In this document: positions 30,151 through 41,360 of the stretch, in pieces
Layout of the letters: each line of letters opens with the position of its first letter
Numbering within the stretch: position 1 is the first letter of the stretch
From: Parahaliea maris
GTDB lineage: Bacteria; Pseudomonadota; Gammaproteobacteria; Pseudomonadales; Halieaceae
DNA: 64,000 bases
Direction of reading: 5' to 3'
Assembly: GCF_008064665.1 (NCBI RefSeq)
Contig: NZ_VRZA01000001.1
Coordinates: forward strand, 682,001 to 746,000
Program-made: the position numbers and the translations under genes
Notes under the pieces: generated by a model
The model's input: the letters and a program-made list of their open reading frames with translations, nothing else
Databases searched by the model: none
Told to the model about the DNA's origin: nothing

Positions 30151-30660
30151 ATGTACGCCACGCGTCTCGCCCTTGCATTGTTCAGCCTGTGCATCGCCGC
30201 ACTCCCCAGGGCGGAGGTTGTCAGCGCCTCAGACAGCCACTTCGTGGTGCGGCAGCAGGCTCACTCCAGCCTGCCGGCCGATGCGCTGTGGGAGCGCCTG
30301 GTGCATCCGGCACGCTGGTGGAACCCGGCCCACAGTTATTCCGGCGAGGCCACGGCGCTCAGCCTGGAACCCAGGGCCGGTGGACTGTGGCTCGAAGAGT
30401 GGCCCGGCGGGTCCGTGGCCCACGGCCAGGTGATCACCATCATGCCGGGCAAGCTGTTGCGCCTGGACGCTCCCTTCGGCCCCTTGCAGTCGCTCGGCGC
30501 CCATACCGTCTGGACCATCAGCCTGGCGGCCGCGGAAGGGGGAACCACCGTCACCTTCCACGAAACGGCGGTGGCCCCGCCGGGCAGCGGCATGGAAGCC
30601 ATCGCGGCGGCCGTGGACCAGGTCAAGACAGAGGCCATCGGGCGCCTGGTAGCCCCGTGA
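30151..30660 (+). CDS. Secreted SRPBCC-domain protein
   Basis: ATG 30151 has an AGGA site. The 169-residue product begins with a signal peptide (RLALALFSLCIAALPRAE). The mature part (LPADALWERLVHPARWWNPAH, GGLWLEEWPGGSVAHGQV, TVWTISLAAAEGGTTVTFHE) fits an SRPBCC/polyketide cyclase-like hydrophobic-pocket fold. Periplasmic members bind lipids or small hydrophobic ligands; the substrate here is unknown. It ends 72 bp before the AraC gene in the same direction. Confidence 0.7.
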   Translation: MYATRLALALFSLCIAALPRAEVVSASDSHFVVRQQAHSSLPADALWERLVHPARWWNPAHSYSGEATALSLEPRAGGLWLEEWPGGSVAHGQVITIMPGKLLRLDAPFGPLQSLGAHTVWTISLAAAEGGTTVTFHETAVAPPGSGMEAIAAAVDQVKTEAIGRLVAP

Positions 30661-30732
30661 CGCTACACCCGCTATCAGCCCCGTGAACGCGCTCGTCGCC
30701 ACAACGCCCCGAACCCACTCCCAGAGCACCTT

Positions 30733-31890
30733 GTGAACCAACACGCCCCACCAGACGACGCCCGGCAAGCCGAATTGATCTCACTGACCAACGCGCTGGT
30801 CGCCGCCCTGGAATCGGATGACGCCGATACCGAATTCATGGAACAGACCCGGCAGTTCGTCGACCAGCTGGGTGACACCCTGACCCTGCCGGTGAGCGCC
30901 GTACTGAACCTGGACCAGCTGGAGCAGCAAGAACGCCGCCAGCTGCTGGAGGAAAACCTGCGACAGCTCGGCCTGCAACGTGAAGGCCTGGACTGGTCGG
31001 CCAACCCGGAACAGGCCGTGGAGTTCCAGAACCGCATCTGGATCCACCTGCACCAGCGCTTTCTTCATGCCCATCAGGTGATCACCAGTCATATCGAGTT
31101 GCCACCCGGTTCCGGGGGCGGCTACAGCAGGCCGATGCATACACCGCCCGGCTCCTGGTTGCTACTCTTCGCCGAGTCCGGGCAGTGCGCGATACAGCGC
31201 GACACAGACCGCAGTGCGGAGCATCTGGCGCTGGGCAGTGACGGACCCGCCGTGCTCCTGCAGCCCCCGGAGAGCAGTATCGTCGTGAACAGCGGCCCCG
31301 GAGAAGCGGTGTGCAGCCTGTTCAGCAGCGCCTTTTTCCCACCCCAGCACTGGCAGGAACTGCTGCAAGGCGGCGGGGGGACAGGCCGGCTGAGCAGCAT
31401 CGCTATCACCGACCCCACTATTGCAGCCTATCTTGCCGAGTCTTTCGGCCGCATCATCGACATCGCCCACTCCTCGGCCCACTACAGCCGGGCCCTGCAC
31501 CTGAACCTGCTGGAACACATCCTGCTGCTGTGTGACGAGCAGCAACCGCGGCAACAGCGCGAACTCCTGGACCGCCGGGTCATCGCCGCGCGCGATTTCC
31601 TGCTGGCCCACTACCGGGAAAAAACTACCGTGGAGCAGGTTGCCGCCGCGGCCAACGCGGCACCCTCCACGCTCAACGCACTGTTCAAGAGCCAAATGGG
31701 TGAAAACCTGATGCGCTGGCGCGACCAGTTACGCATGCAGCGGGCCCGCGAATTGCTGCAGGGCGGCGACCAGCCCATCAAGGTTATCGCGGCGGAAGTG
31801 GGCTACGACGACCCGATGTTTTTCTCCCGCCGGTTCAAGCAGATCACCGGCTGGTCGCCTACCCAGATCCGCCATGGTAAAACCTTGTAA
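30733..31890 (+). CDS. AraC-family transcriptional regulator
   Basis: The 385-residue protein starts with GTG (MNQHAPPDDARQAE). The C-terminal third has the two AraC helix-turn-helix motifs: TTVEQVAAAANAAPSTLNALFK and QPIKVIAAEVGYDDPMFFSRRFKQ, followed by TGWSPTQIR. The N-terminal part has a possible cupin-like effector domain (about 130-230) after a coiled region (about 40-90). It lies between the SRPBCC and Coq4-like genes; its targets are unknown. Confidence 0.88.
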   Translation: MNQHAPPDDARQAELISLTNALVAALESDDADTEFMEQTRQFVDQLGDTLTLPVSAVLNLDQLEQQERRQLLEENLRQLGLQREGLDWSANPEQAVEFQNRIWIHLHQRFLHAHQVITSHIELPPGSGGGYSRPMHTPPGSWLLLFAESGQCAIQRDTDRSAEHLALGSDGPAVLLQPPESSIVVNSGPGEAVCSLFSSAFFPPQHWQELLQGGGGTGRLSSIAITDPTIAAYLAESFGRIIDIAHSSAHYSRALHLNLLEHILLLCDEQQPRQQRELLDRRVIAARDFLLAHYREKTTVEQVAAAANAAPSTLNALFKSQMGENLMRWRDQLRMQRARELLQGGDQPIKVIAAEVGYDDPMFFSRRFKQITGWSPTQIRHGKTL

Positions 31891-32023
31891 ACCAGAACCT
31901 GCCCCGCAGGGCACACGGCCGATAGTGCAACCCCTCCGCTGAATCCTCCATTCCCCCGGCAGCGCTCACTGGCCTCTAATAACCACATAAGCATTACAAA
32001 ACGCGTTACCGCGAGGATTCGCC

Positions 32024-32857
32024 ATGACCGATGTACCGGGCTATTCATCCAACCAGCGCATGCTGGACCCGCGCAAACTGGGCAGCAGCACCATGCTCAG
32101 CAGTACCTCCAGGTACCTTAACGATCCCCGCCTGCGGCACTGGGTGGCGGTACAGTCCCTGCGCCGCAACGGCCCGGACATGGATCACTACGGCGGGCCG
32201 CTGGAGATCATCGACATTTTTCGCGGCCTGGATGACATCGACGAGATCAACCGCCTGTTAGCCGAGGCCCGCGCCCGCGATGTCGAGCTGGACGCCTGGT
32301 TCGAAGCCCGCTACCTCATTCCCCACGACCTTGAGGCCCTGGCGCAACTGCCCGAAGGTACGCTGGGGCGCGAGTACCAGAAAATGCTGGCCGAACAGGG
32401 CCTGCAGGCGGATTTCCTGCCCTTTGACAGCACCGCCACCGACTACGACTACATGCTGCGCCGGCACAGCCAGACCCACGATATCGAGCACGTGGTTATC
32501 GGCTACCGCTACGACCCGCTGGGCGAGTTCGGCCTTATTGCCGCGCGCCAGACCAACATGGCGCGCTTCCTGGGCGCAGAGCTCATGGAGCACATGTCGG
32601 TGGTGCCCAACCTGCTGCTGTCCAGCGCGATTGCCCGTTTCGGCTGTCACTACCCGCACCTGCTGCCGCCACTGTACAAGGCGCTCGGCGAAGGGCAGCG
32701 GATAGGCCAGCACCTCAACACTGGCCTGTTCATGCCCCGCTACGAGGAGATGTTCGAGTGGTCGGTGGAGGACGTGCGCGCCCACCTGGGGGTGGTGCAC
32801 GGCCCCGACTACGAAGACACCATGTGGTCACTGGGCGAGTACTTCGACGCCGCCTGA
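32024..32857 (+). CDS. Coq4-family protein
   Basis: The 277-residue protein carries the Coq4 metal motif HDxxHx(11)E: HDIEHVVIG at residues 152-160 and the Glu at 168. Coq4 proteins act in ubiquinone synthesis, where human COQ4 removes the C1 carboxylate with oxidation. Flanking blocks (GREYQKMLAEQGL, ARQTNMARFLGAELMEH) resemble the family. No ubi genes are nearby and the N-terminus is about 30 residues longer than typical, so function is inferred from fold alone. It may act on another lipid or quinone. Confidence 0.82.
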   Translation: MTDVPGYSSNQRMLDPRKLGSSTMLSSTSRYLNDPRLRHWVAVQSLRRNGPDMDHYGGPLEIIDIFRGLDDIDEINRLLAEARARDVELDAWFEARYLIPHDLEALAQLPEGTLGREYQKMLAEQGLQADFLPFDSTATDYDYMLRRHSQTHDIEHVVIGYRYDPLGEFGLIAARQTNMARFLGAELMEHMSVVPNLLLSSAIARFGCHYPHLLPPLYKALGEGQRIGQHLNTGLFMPRYEEMFEWSVEDVRAHLGVVHGPDYEDTMWSLGEYFDAA

Positions 32858-32886
32858 CCGGCCCCACCTGGTTGAAACCGGATCTG

Positions 32887-32902
32887 TGACAGCCGGCTGT
32901 CA
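32887..32902. promoter_or_regulatory. 16-bp perfect palindrome upstream of OmpA-type lipoprotein gene
   Basis: TGACAGCCGGCTGTCA is a perfect palindrome, starting 29 bp after the Coq4-like stop and about 60 bp upstream of a TTGACA -35 box. It could bind a dimeric regulator or be part of a terminator-like structure for the upstream gene. Confidence 0.4.
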
Positions 32903-32910
32903 GTCGTTCA

Positions 32911-32957
32911 CCCGACAGGGTCAATGGCGCGCAGAATTCGCGTGTCGACCTGTCGGG
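32911..32957. promoter_or_regulatory. Inverted repeat CCCGACAGG/CCTGTCGGG
   Basis: Nine perfect base pairs enclose a 29-nt spacer that holds further GC palindromic sequence. Its end lies 5 bp upstream of the -35 box of the lipoprotein promoter. It shares GACAG with the adjacent palindrome, so the two could be a tandem operator. Confidence 0.4.
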
Positions 32958-32961
32958 ATAT

Positions 32962-32991
32962 TTGACACACCCAAGCGTCAGTCTCTAGGCT
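32962..32991 (+). promoter_or_regulatory. Sigma-70-type promoter of OmpA-type lipoprotein
   Basis: A consensus TTGACA (-35) is separated by 18 bp from TAGGCT, a weak -10 hexamer. It lies 63-92 nt upstream of the lipoprotein ATG. The strong -35 and poor -10 suggest activator or stress control. Confidence 0.55.
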
Positions 32992-33053
32992 CTCCTACCC
33001 ACACCACAGGCAAAATACTCGGCCTGCACCGCAGTACCACACGGGAGAGAACC

Positions 33054-33611
33054 ATGTACCCACGCAAACCCTTTCTGCTCACTACTACCCTTGTCGCCGC
33101 GTCCTTCGCCATCTCCGGCTGCGCCAGCAAAAGCTACGTGGACCAGAAAGTAGAGGAACGATTCGCCACCCTGGAAACCCAGATAGCAAACTGGAGCGCC
33201 ACCAGCCGCGAGGCCCTGGAGCGGGCCGAGAAAGCGGGCAAACTCGCCGAAGGCAAGTTCGTCTACAACGTCGTGCTGACCGAGGAGGACGTCACCTTCG
33301 ACAGCGGCAAGGCCGCGCTCTCGGGCGGTTCCCAGAGCCGTCTCGGCCAGCTGGCCAGCCAGCTGCAGGCCGATAACGAAAACGTCTACCTGGAGATCCA
33401 GGGGCACACCGACGCCACCGGCTCCGAGGCATACAATCACCAGCTCGGACAGCAGCGCGCCGACGCGGTGCTGCGCTACCTGCACGGCCAGGGCGTCGCC
33501 CTGGACCGCATGGCGACCATCTCCTACGGCGAGGAGGCCCCGGTCGCCGACAACAGCACGGCCAGTGGTCGGGCGCAGAATCGCCGGGTGGAAATCGTCG
33601 TCCTGAAATAG
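33054..33611 (+). CDS. OmpA-family outer-membrane lipoprotein
   Basis: ATG 33054 has a GGGAGAGA site. The 185-residue product has a lipoprotein signal with lipobox ISGC (Cys about 22), a helical segment (about 30-65), and a C-terminal OmpA-like domain with VTFDSGKAAL, QGHTDATGSEAYNHQLGQQR and SGRAQNRRVEIVV. This domain binds peptidoglycan, so the protein likely links the outer membrane to the wall, similar to Pal. It is convergent with the greA operon and shares a terminator hairpin. Confidence 0.9.
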   Translation: MYPRKPFLLTTTLVAASFAISGCASKSYVDQKVEERFATLETQIANWSATSREALERAEKAGKLAEGKFVYNVVLTEEDVTFDSGKAALSGGSQSRLGQLASQLQADNENVYLEIQGHTDATGSEAYNHQLGQQRADAVLRYLHGQGVALDRMATISYGEEAPVADNSTASGRAQNRRVEIVVLK

Positions 33612-33618
33612 ACGCCCG

Positions 33619-33644
33619 AAAAAAAAGGGCGCCGATGGGCGCCC
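33619..33644 (-). terminator. Terminator of carA-carB-greA operon
   Basis: On the minus strand GGGCGCC-(4-nt loop)-GGCGCCC is followed by eight T. It lies 34 bp after the greA stop. On the plus strand the T run is poor, so it primarily serves greA, and may slow plus-strand readthrough from the lipoprotein. Confidence 0.88.
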
Positions 33645-33677
33645 TCCTGCTTGCTTTAGCCCCGCGATGCGGGCGCC

Positions 33678-34150
33678 TCAGATATGGTGAACCTGGTCGA
33701 TCTCGTACTCCACGTCACCGCCGGGAGCCCTCACGATCACCACGTCACCCTCTTCCTTGCCAATCAGGGCCCGGGCAATGGGTGAGCCAACGGAGATCAG
33801 GTTGTTCTTCACGTTGGCCTCGTCTTCACCGACGATACGGTAGGTCACCGTGGCGTCGGTCTCCAGGTTGATCAGGTCGATGGTGGTACCGAAGATCACC
33901 TTGCCGGTCTTGGGAATCGACTTGACATCGATCACCTGGGCGTTGGAGAGTTTGCCCTCGATTTCCATGATGCGCCCCTCGGCAAAGCTCTGCTGCTCGC
34001 GGGCGGCGTGGTACTCGGCATTCTCTTTCAGGTCACCGTGCTCGCGCGCCTCAGCAATCGCCTGGGTGATACGCGGCCGGTCGACCTTCTTCAACCTTTC
34101 CAGTTCTTCCCGCAGTGCGGCTTCGCCCGATACTGTCATGGGCACATTGT

Positions 34151-34154
<4 letters not shown>
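33678..34154 (-). CDS. greA: Transcription elongation factor GreA
   Basis: GreA rescues backtracked RNA polymerase by stimulating transcript cleavage. The 158-residue protein has the coiled-coil arm with [17 protein letters not shown], whose acidic tip residues act in the polymerase channel, and the C-terminal FKBP-like domain ([20 protein letters not shown]). It overlaps the carB stop by four bases. This is the usual carB-greA linkage in gammaproteobacteria. Confidence 0.97.
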
Positions 34155-37381
<3,227 letters not shown>

Positions 37382-37385
37382 GGGC

Positions 37386-38528
37386 TTACTGCTTTCCTGC
37401 TCTGGCTTCGATCAATTCAATAAAGTGGTCAAACAAGGGCGCGGCATCGTGGGGCCCGGGGCTCGCCTCGGGGTGACCCTGGAAGCTGAAGGCCGCCTTG
37501 TCGGTGCGGTGAACACCCTGCAGGGTGCCATCGAACAGTGACTTGTGGGTGACCCGCAGGTTGTCCGGCAGGCCGTCTTCGTCCACCGCAAATCCATGGT
37601 TCTGGCTGGTGATGAGCACCGTGCCGTCGTCGAGGTTCTGTACCGGGTGGTTGGCACCGTGGTGGCCGTGGCCCATCTTCATGGTTTTGGCGCCACTGGC
37701 CAGGCCCAGCAACTGGTGGCCCAGGCAGATGCCAAAAACCGGCACGTCGGTTTCCAGGATCTCCTGGATGGCCTTGATGGCGTAGTCGCAGGGCTCCGGG
37801 TCGCCGGGGCCGTTGGACAGGAATACGCCATCTGGACGGAGGGCCAGCACCTCGCTGGCGGGGGTCTGGGCCGGCACCACCGTCAGGCGGCAACCGCGAT
37901 CGACCAGCATGCGCAGGATATTGCGTTTGACGCCGTAGTCGTAGGCCACCACGTGGTGGGGCAATTCGCTTTCGGCCGGCAGGCTGTGGCCGCTTTCCAG
38001 CGCCCAGCTGCCCTCGGTCCAGCTGTAGCTTTCGCTGACGCTGACTTCCTTGGCCAGGTCCATGCCCTTGAGGCCGGCAAAGCCACGGGCCGCGGCCAGG
38101 GCTGCGGCCTCGTCAATGTTGTCCCCGGTGACCACACAGCCGTTCTGGGCACCCTTCTCGCGCAGGATGCGGGTCAGGCGGCGGGTGTCGATGTCGGCGA
38201 TGGCCACCACGTTGCGGCGCTTGAGATAGGTGGACAGGTCCTCCTCGCTGCGCCAGTTACTGGCCACCAGCGGCAGGTCCCGGATCACCAGGCCCGAGGC
38301 CCAGATCTCGGTGGACTCCTCGTCCTCGGCATTGGTGCCGGTATTGCCGATGTGGGGGTAGGTCAGGGTAATGATCTGGCGGGCGTAGGAAGGATCCGTG
38401 AGGATCTCCTGGTAACCACTCATGGCCGTGTTGAACACTACCTCACCAACGGCGCTACCTTCTGCGCCGATGGCCATGCCTTTGAAAATACTGCCATCCT
38501 CAAGGGCTAACAGGGCCGGACTGAACAA
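37386..38528 (-). CDS. carA: Carbamoyl-phosphate synthase small chain
   Basis: CarA is the glutamine amidotransferase subunit that feeds ammonia to CarB. I chose a TTG start at 38528 ([16 protein letters not shown]) because GGAGG lies exactly five bases upstream and this gives 380 residues, matching the E. coli 382; a longer frame upstream runs through the leader hairpin. Active-site motifs are [14 protein letters not shown] with the nucleophilic Cys and a downstream [10 protein letters not shown] with His and Glu. The leader carries a terminator-like hairpin with an embedded short ORF. Confidence 0.96.
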   Translation of the reverse strand: MFSPALLALEDGSIFKGMAIGAEGSAVGEVVFNTAMSGYQEILTDPSYARQIITLTYPHIGNTGTNAEDEESTEIWASGLVIRDLPLVASNWRSEEDLSTYLKRRNVVAIADIDTRRLTRILREKGAQNGCVVTGDNIDEAAALAAARGFAGLKGMDLAKEVSVSESYSWTEGSWALESGHSLPAESELPHHVVAYDYGVKRNILRMLVDRGCRLTVVPAQTPASEVLALRPDGVFLSNGPGDPEPCDYAIKAIQEILETDVPVFGICLGHQLLGLASGAKTMKMGHGHHGANHPVQNLDDGTVLITSQNHGFAVDEDGLPDNLRVTHKSLFDGTLQGVHRTDKAAFSFQGHPEASPGPHDAAPLFDHFIELIEARAGKQ

Positions 38529-38584
38529 GGAAACCTCCAACAGATCTCTGAGTGAGCGTACGATCGCGCCCGGCAGGCGGGCGC

Positions 38585-38629
38585 TCAAAAAAAGCGAGAT
38601 GGGGGCAACCGCATCTCGCTTTTTGTCAT
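38585..38629 (-). CDS. Putative 14-residue leader peptide in carA leader
   Basis: On the minus strand ATG 38629 to TGA 38585 reads [14 protein letters not shown]. The whole frame lies inside the terminator-like hairpin: the 5' arm, loop, 3' arm and T-tract are all translated, and the stop is at the end of the T-tract. Two of 14 codons are arginine (CGG, CGC). No strong ribosome-binding site precedes it, so it may be coincidental. If real, ribosome position could control hairpin formation. Confidence 0.35.
   Translation of the reverse strand: MTKSEMRLPPSRFF
38587..38624 (-). terminator. Terminator-like hairpin in carAB leader, possible attenuator
   Basis: On the minus strand GCGAGATG-(10-nt loop)-CATCTCGC is followed by seven T; A-tract and T-tract extend the pairing. 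It lies 59 nt upstream of the carA TTG. Since divergent plus-strand genes start at 38884, the only minus-strand transcript here is the carA leader, so the hairpin should act within it. Attenuation in pyrimidine or arginine control is a known theme in carAB regulation. Confidence 0.7.
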
Positions 38630-38809
38630 ACAATCAGCTCTGGTTATTCACGGGACAACACGGAACCCGGGGCCGACCGGGCGTGTGAAATCTGGCAGGC
38701 AATTTTAGGTGAAGGTACCCGAACTGTCCACCCGAAGGCCCGATTCAATGCCGCCCGAAACGGCGCTTTGGTGATATTACCACTCACCTGCCCACCTCCG
38801 CCGGCACCT

Positions 38810-38869
38810 GCCAATTACCGTGCCAATTACCGTGCCGGGAACAATGCCAATAACAATGCCAATAACAAT
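38810..38869. repeat. Five tandem 12-bp repeats upstream of SDR gene
   Basis: GCCAATTACCGT occurs twice, then GCCGGGAACAAT once, then GCCAATAACAAT twice, for five uninterrupted 12-bp units. The array ends 14 bp before the SDR ATG at 38884 and lies next to its ribosome-binding site (GAGAGAGGACC). Unit length is near a DNA helical turn and a multiple of three. Confidence 0.85.
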
Positions 38870-38883
38870 GAGAGAGGACCTCC

Positions 38884-39708
38884 ATGGCTTACTGCACCGG
38901 CAAGCTCGCCGCCATCACCGGAGCGGGCTCCGGCATCGGCCGCGCCCTGGCCCAGCAACTGCACCGGGAGGACTGTGCCCTCTATCTGTCAGACGTCGAT
39001 GCAAGCGGCCTCGCCGAGACCCGCTCCCTGCTGCAGGGGGAGGCACCGGTGGACACCCGGATTGTGGATGTGGCTGACCGCCAGGCGGTCCAGGACTGGG
39101 CGGCCGACATCGACGCCCGGGAGGGGCGCATCGATATCGTGGTCAATAATGCAGGGGTGGCCCTGTCCGACCCGGTTACCCAGAGCCGTTACGAAGACAT
39201 CCAGTGGTTGATGGGGATCAACTTCTGGGGCGTGGTGCACGGCACCATGGCCTTCCTGCCGCTGCTGCAGCGAGGCCACCAGAGCCACCTGGTCAACCTC
39301 TCATCGATTTTCGGCGTCATCGGCGTACCCACACAGTCAGCCTATAACGCCGCCAAGTTCGCCGTTCGCGGCTATACCGAGGCCCTGCGCCAGGAGGTCG
39401 AGGGCAGCCCGCTGCACGTGTGCTGCGTGCACCCCGGCGGGATTCGCACCAATATCGCCCGCCGCTCGCGCAGCGCCTCCTCTAACACTACCCCCGACGA
39501 ACGCGCAGCGATGTTCGAGCAGTTTGCCCCCACCAGCCCCGAGCGGGCGGCGCAGCAGATCATCCGCGCAATAGAGAAACGCAAAAAACGACTGCTGATC
39601 GGCCGGGATGCCAAGTACATTTCAGCTATCGCGCGGCTGTTCCCGGTTCGCTACACCCGCCTCCTGCCCGGGCTGGGCCGGGCCGGAGATGTCCTTGAAA
39701 GCACCTGA
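38884..39708 (+). CDS. Short-chain dehydrogenase/reductase
   Basis: The 274-residue protein has the SDR features GAGSGIGRALAQQL (NAD(P) binding), NNAGVAL, a catalytic Ser (LSSIFGVIG) and Tyr-xxx-Lys (AYNAAKFAV). The C-terminus is longer than minimal SDRs, ending LLPGLGRAGDVLEST. It resembles oxidoreductases adding or removing hydride at alcohols or ketones of lipids; substrate unknown. GAGAGAGG precedes the ATG. The MFS gene follows within 12 bp, suggesting co-transcription. Confidence 0.88.
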   Translation: MAYCTGKLAAITGAGSGIGRALAQQLHREDCALYLSDVDASGLAETRSLLQGEAPVDTRIVDVADRQAVQDWAADIDAREGRIDIVVNNAGVALSDPVTQSRYEDIQWLMGINFWGVVHGTMAFLPLLQRGHQSHLVNLSSIFGVIGVPTQSAYNAAKFAVRGYTEALRQEVEGSPLHVCCVHPGGIRTNIARRSRSASSNTTPDERAAMFEQFAPTSPERAAQQIIRAIEKRKKRLLIGRDAKYISAIARLFPVRYTRLLPGLGRAGDVLEST

Positions 39709-39720
39709 ACCCTTCATCCC

Positions 39721-40923
39721 GTGAGCGCAGCCCCGCCGAAGCAGCTGGATCTCCGGCAGTCGTCTGTCCTGATTCTCGGGCTGGTGGCCACCGCCATCGG
39801 CCAGTCCCTGATATTCGCCATCCTCGCGCCACTGGGGCGCGAGGTAAACCTGGGCGAATTGCAGATCACGTCCATCATCGCTATCTCCGCACTCATCTTC
39901 GCGCTGGCCTCGCCCTGGTGGGGGCGTTTCTCGGACCGGGTGGGGCGCAAGCCGGTGATCATCACCGGACTGGCCGGCTATACCGTGGGCACCCTGGTGT
40001 TCACCAGCGTGTTCTACGCCGGGCTGGCGGGTGCCCTGTCCGGGCTGACCCTGTACGCCGTACTGCTGCTGGCCCGCTGCAGCCAGTCCATCGTGATGTC
40101 GGCCACCAGCCCCGCCAGCACCGCCTATGCCGCGGACCACAGCGCGCCGACCACCCGCACCCGCACCATGGCCCGGCTCGGTACGGCCAACAGCCTTGGC
40201 ACCATTCTGGGCCCGGCGGTGAGCGGCGCCCTGGCTGCCTTTGGCCTGTTGGCGCCGCTGTATTTTGCCGCCGGCCTCGCGGCCCTCGCCGGCGTCGCCG
40301 TGTGGCGCTTCTTGCCGCCCACCCCCAAAGAGGACCTGACCGCCCGCAATCGGCGTTACCGCCTGCGCTTTACCGACCCACGGGTGCGTCACTACCTGCT
40401 GAGCGCGACCGGGCTGTTCGTCGGCTATTCCGGGATTCAGCAGACCCTGGGCTTCCAGCTACAGGACAAGCTCGGGCTGAGCGGCATCGCAACCGCCCAG
40501 CTGACCGGCGCCGCACTGATGATCTCCGCGGTATTCACCTTCACCTCGCAGATGACCCTGATGCAACGCCTGAACCTCAGCGCCACCCAGTTCCTGCGCC
40601 TGGGGCTGGTCGCCATGCTGTTTGGCGCCGCGATCATCGCGGCCTTCGATCGCTTTGCCGTGCTCGCGGTGGGCATGGCATTCATTGGCGTGGGGATGGG
40701 GGTTTCGATACCCGCCGTCGCCGCGGGGGCGTCACTGGCGGTGAGTACCGAAGAGCAGGGTGCGGTAGCCGGACTGGTCAGTGCCTGCCCGGCCATGGGC
40801 TTTGTGGCCGGCCCGATCATCGCCGGATTCCTGTACCAGATCCACGGACCTCTGGCCGCCCTGTTCAGCGCCTTCGTGTTCTTCGTGGTGCTGGTGCTGC
40901 TGACGCTGCACGAGCGGCGCTAG
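39721..40923 (+). CDS. MFS transporter
   Basis: GTG start at 39721 gives 400 residues, with about 12 membrane segments and the MFS motif SPWWGRFSDRVGRKPVII between helices 2 and 3. Motifs resemble the DHA1 drug/metabolite:H+ group (for example ARLGTANSLGTILGPAVSG), so efflux or uptake of a small molecule is likely; the substrate is unknown. It follows the SDR by 12 bp and converges on the thioesterase gene with a 4-bp overlap. Confidence 0.88.
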   Translation: MSAAPPKQLDLRQSSVLILGLVATAIGQSLIFAILAPLGREVNLGELQITSIIAISALIFALASPWWGRFSDRVGRKPVIITGLAGYTVGTLVFTSVFYAGLAGALSGLTLYAVLLLARCSQSIVMSATSPASTAYAADHSAPTTRTRTMARLGTANSLGTILGPAVSGALAAFGLLAPLYFAAGLAALAGVAVWRFLPPTPKEDLTARNRRYRLRFTDPRVRHYLLSATGLFVGYSGIQQTLGFQLQDKLGLSGIATAQLTGAALMISAVFTFTSQMTLMQRLNLSATQFLRLGLVAMLFGAAIIAAFDRFAVLAVGMAFIGVGMGVSIPAVAAGASLAVSTEEQGAVAGLVSACPAMGFVAGPIIAGFLYQIHGPLAALFSAFVFFVVLVLLTLHERR

Positions 40924-41360
40924 GCGGGCGAGGGCACCACAATAGCCGCCAGCGCTTCGCGCAGGCGGGGAGGAATGGGTACCGAGCGATTGGCTGCGCG
41001 CTCGACAAACACGTGGACAAAGTGGCCGTGAGCCACGGCTTCCTCGCGCCCTTCCCTGAAAATGGCGATGCCATAACGCACCGAGCTGTTACCCAGTTTT
41101 TCCACCCGTACGCCCGCTTCAATACGCTCCGGGTAGGCGATTGGCGCATGGTATTCGCAGCCGGAATTCACCACAAAGCCGACGATATCGCCGGCCTGGA
41201 TATCCAGCCCGCCCTCCTCGATCAGGTAGCGGTTGGCCGCGGAATCGAAGTAGGAGTAATACACCACATTGTTGACGTGACCATAGAGGTCATTATCGGA
41301 CCAACGGGTGGTGATGGGGCAAAAGTAACGGTAGTCGTCGCGGGTGGGCAGCGCGCTCAT
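40920..41360 (-). CDS. 4-hydroxybenzoyl-CoA thioesterase-type hotdog protein
   Basis: The 146-residue hotdog protein has the YbgC-type motif SDNDLYGHVNNVVYYSYFDSA with its catalytic Asp. Members hydrolyse acyl-CoA thioesters. It overlaps the upstream Fe-dehydrogenase by four bases and is the last gene of the MaoC-to-thioesterase operon. It may release CoA from a product or intermediate of the island. Confidence 0.85.
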   Translation of the reverse strand: MSALPTRDDYRYFCPITTRWSDNDLYGHVNNVVYYSYFDSAANRYLIEEGGLDIQAGDIVGFVVNSGCEYHAPIAYPERIEAGVRVEKLGNSSVRYGIAIFREGREEAVAHGHFVHVFVERAANRSVPIPPRLREALAAIVVPSPA

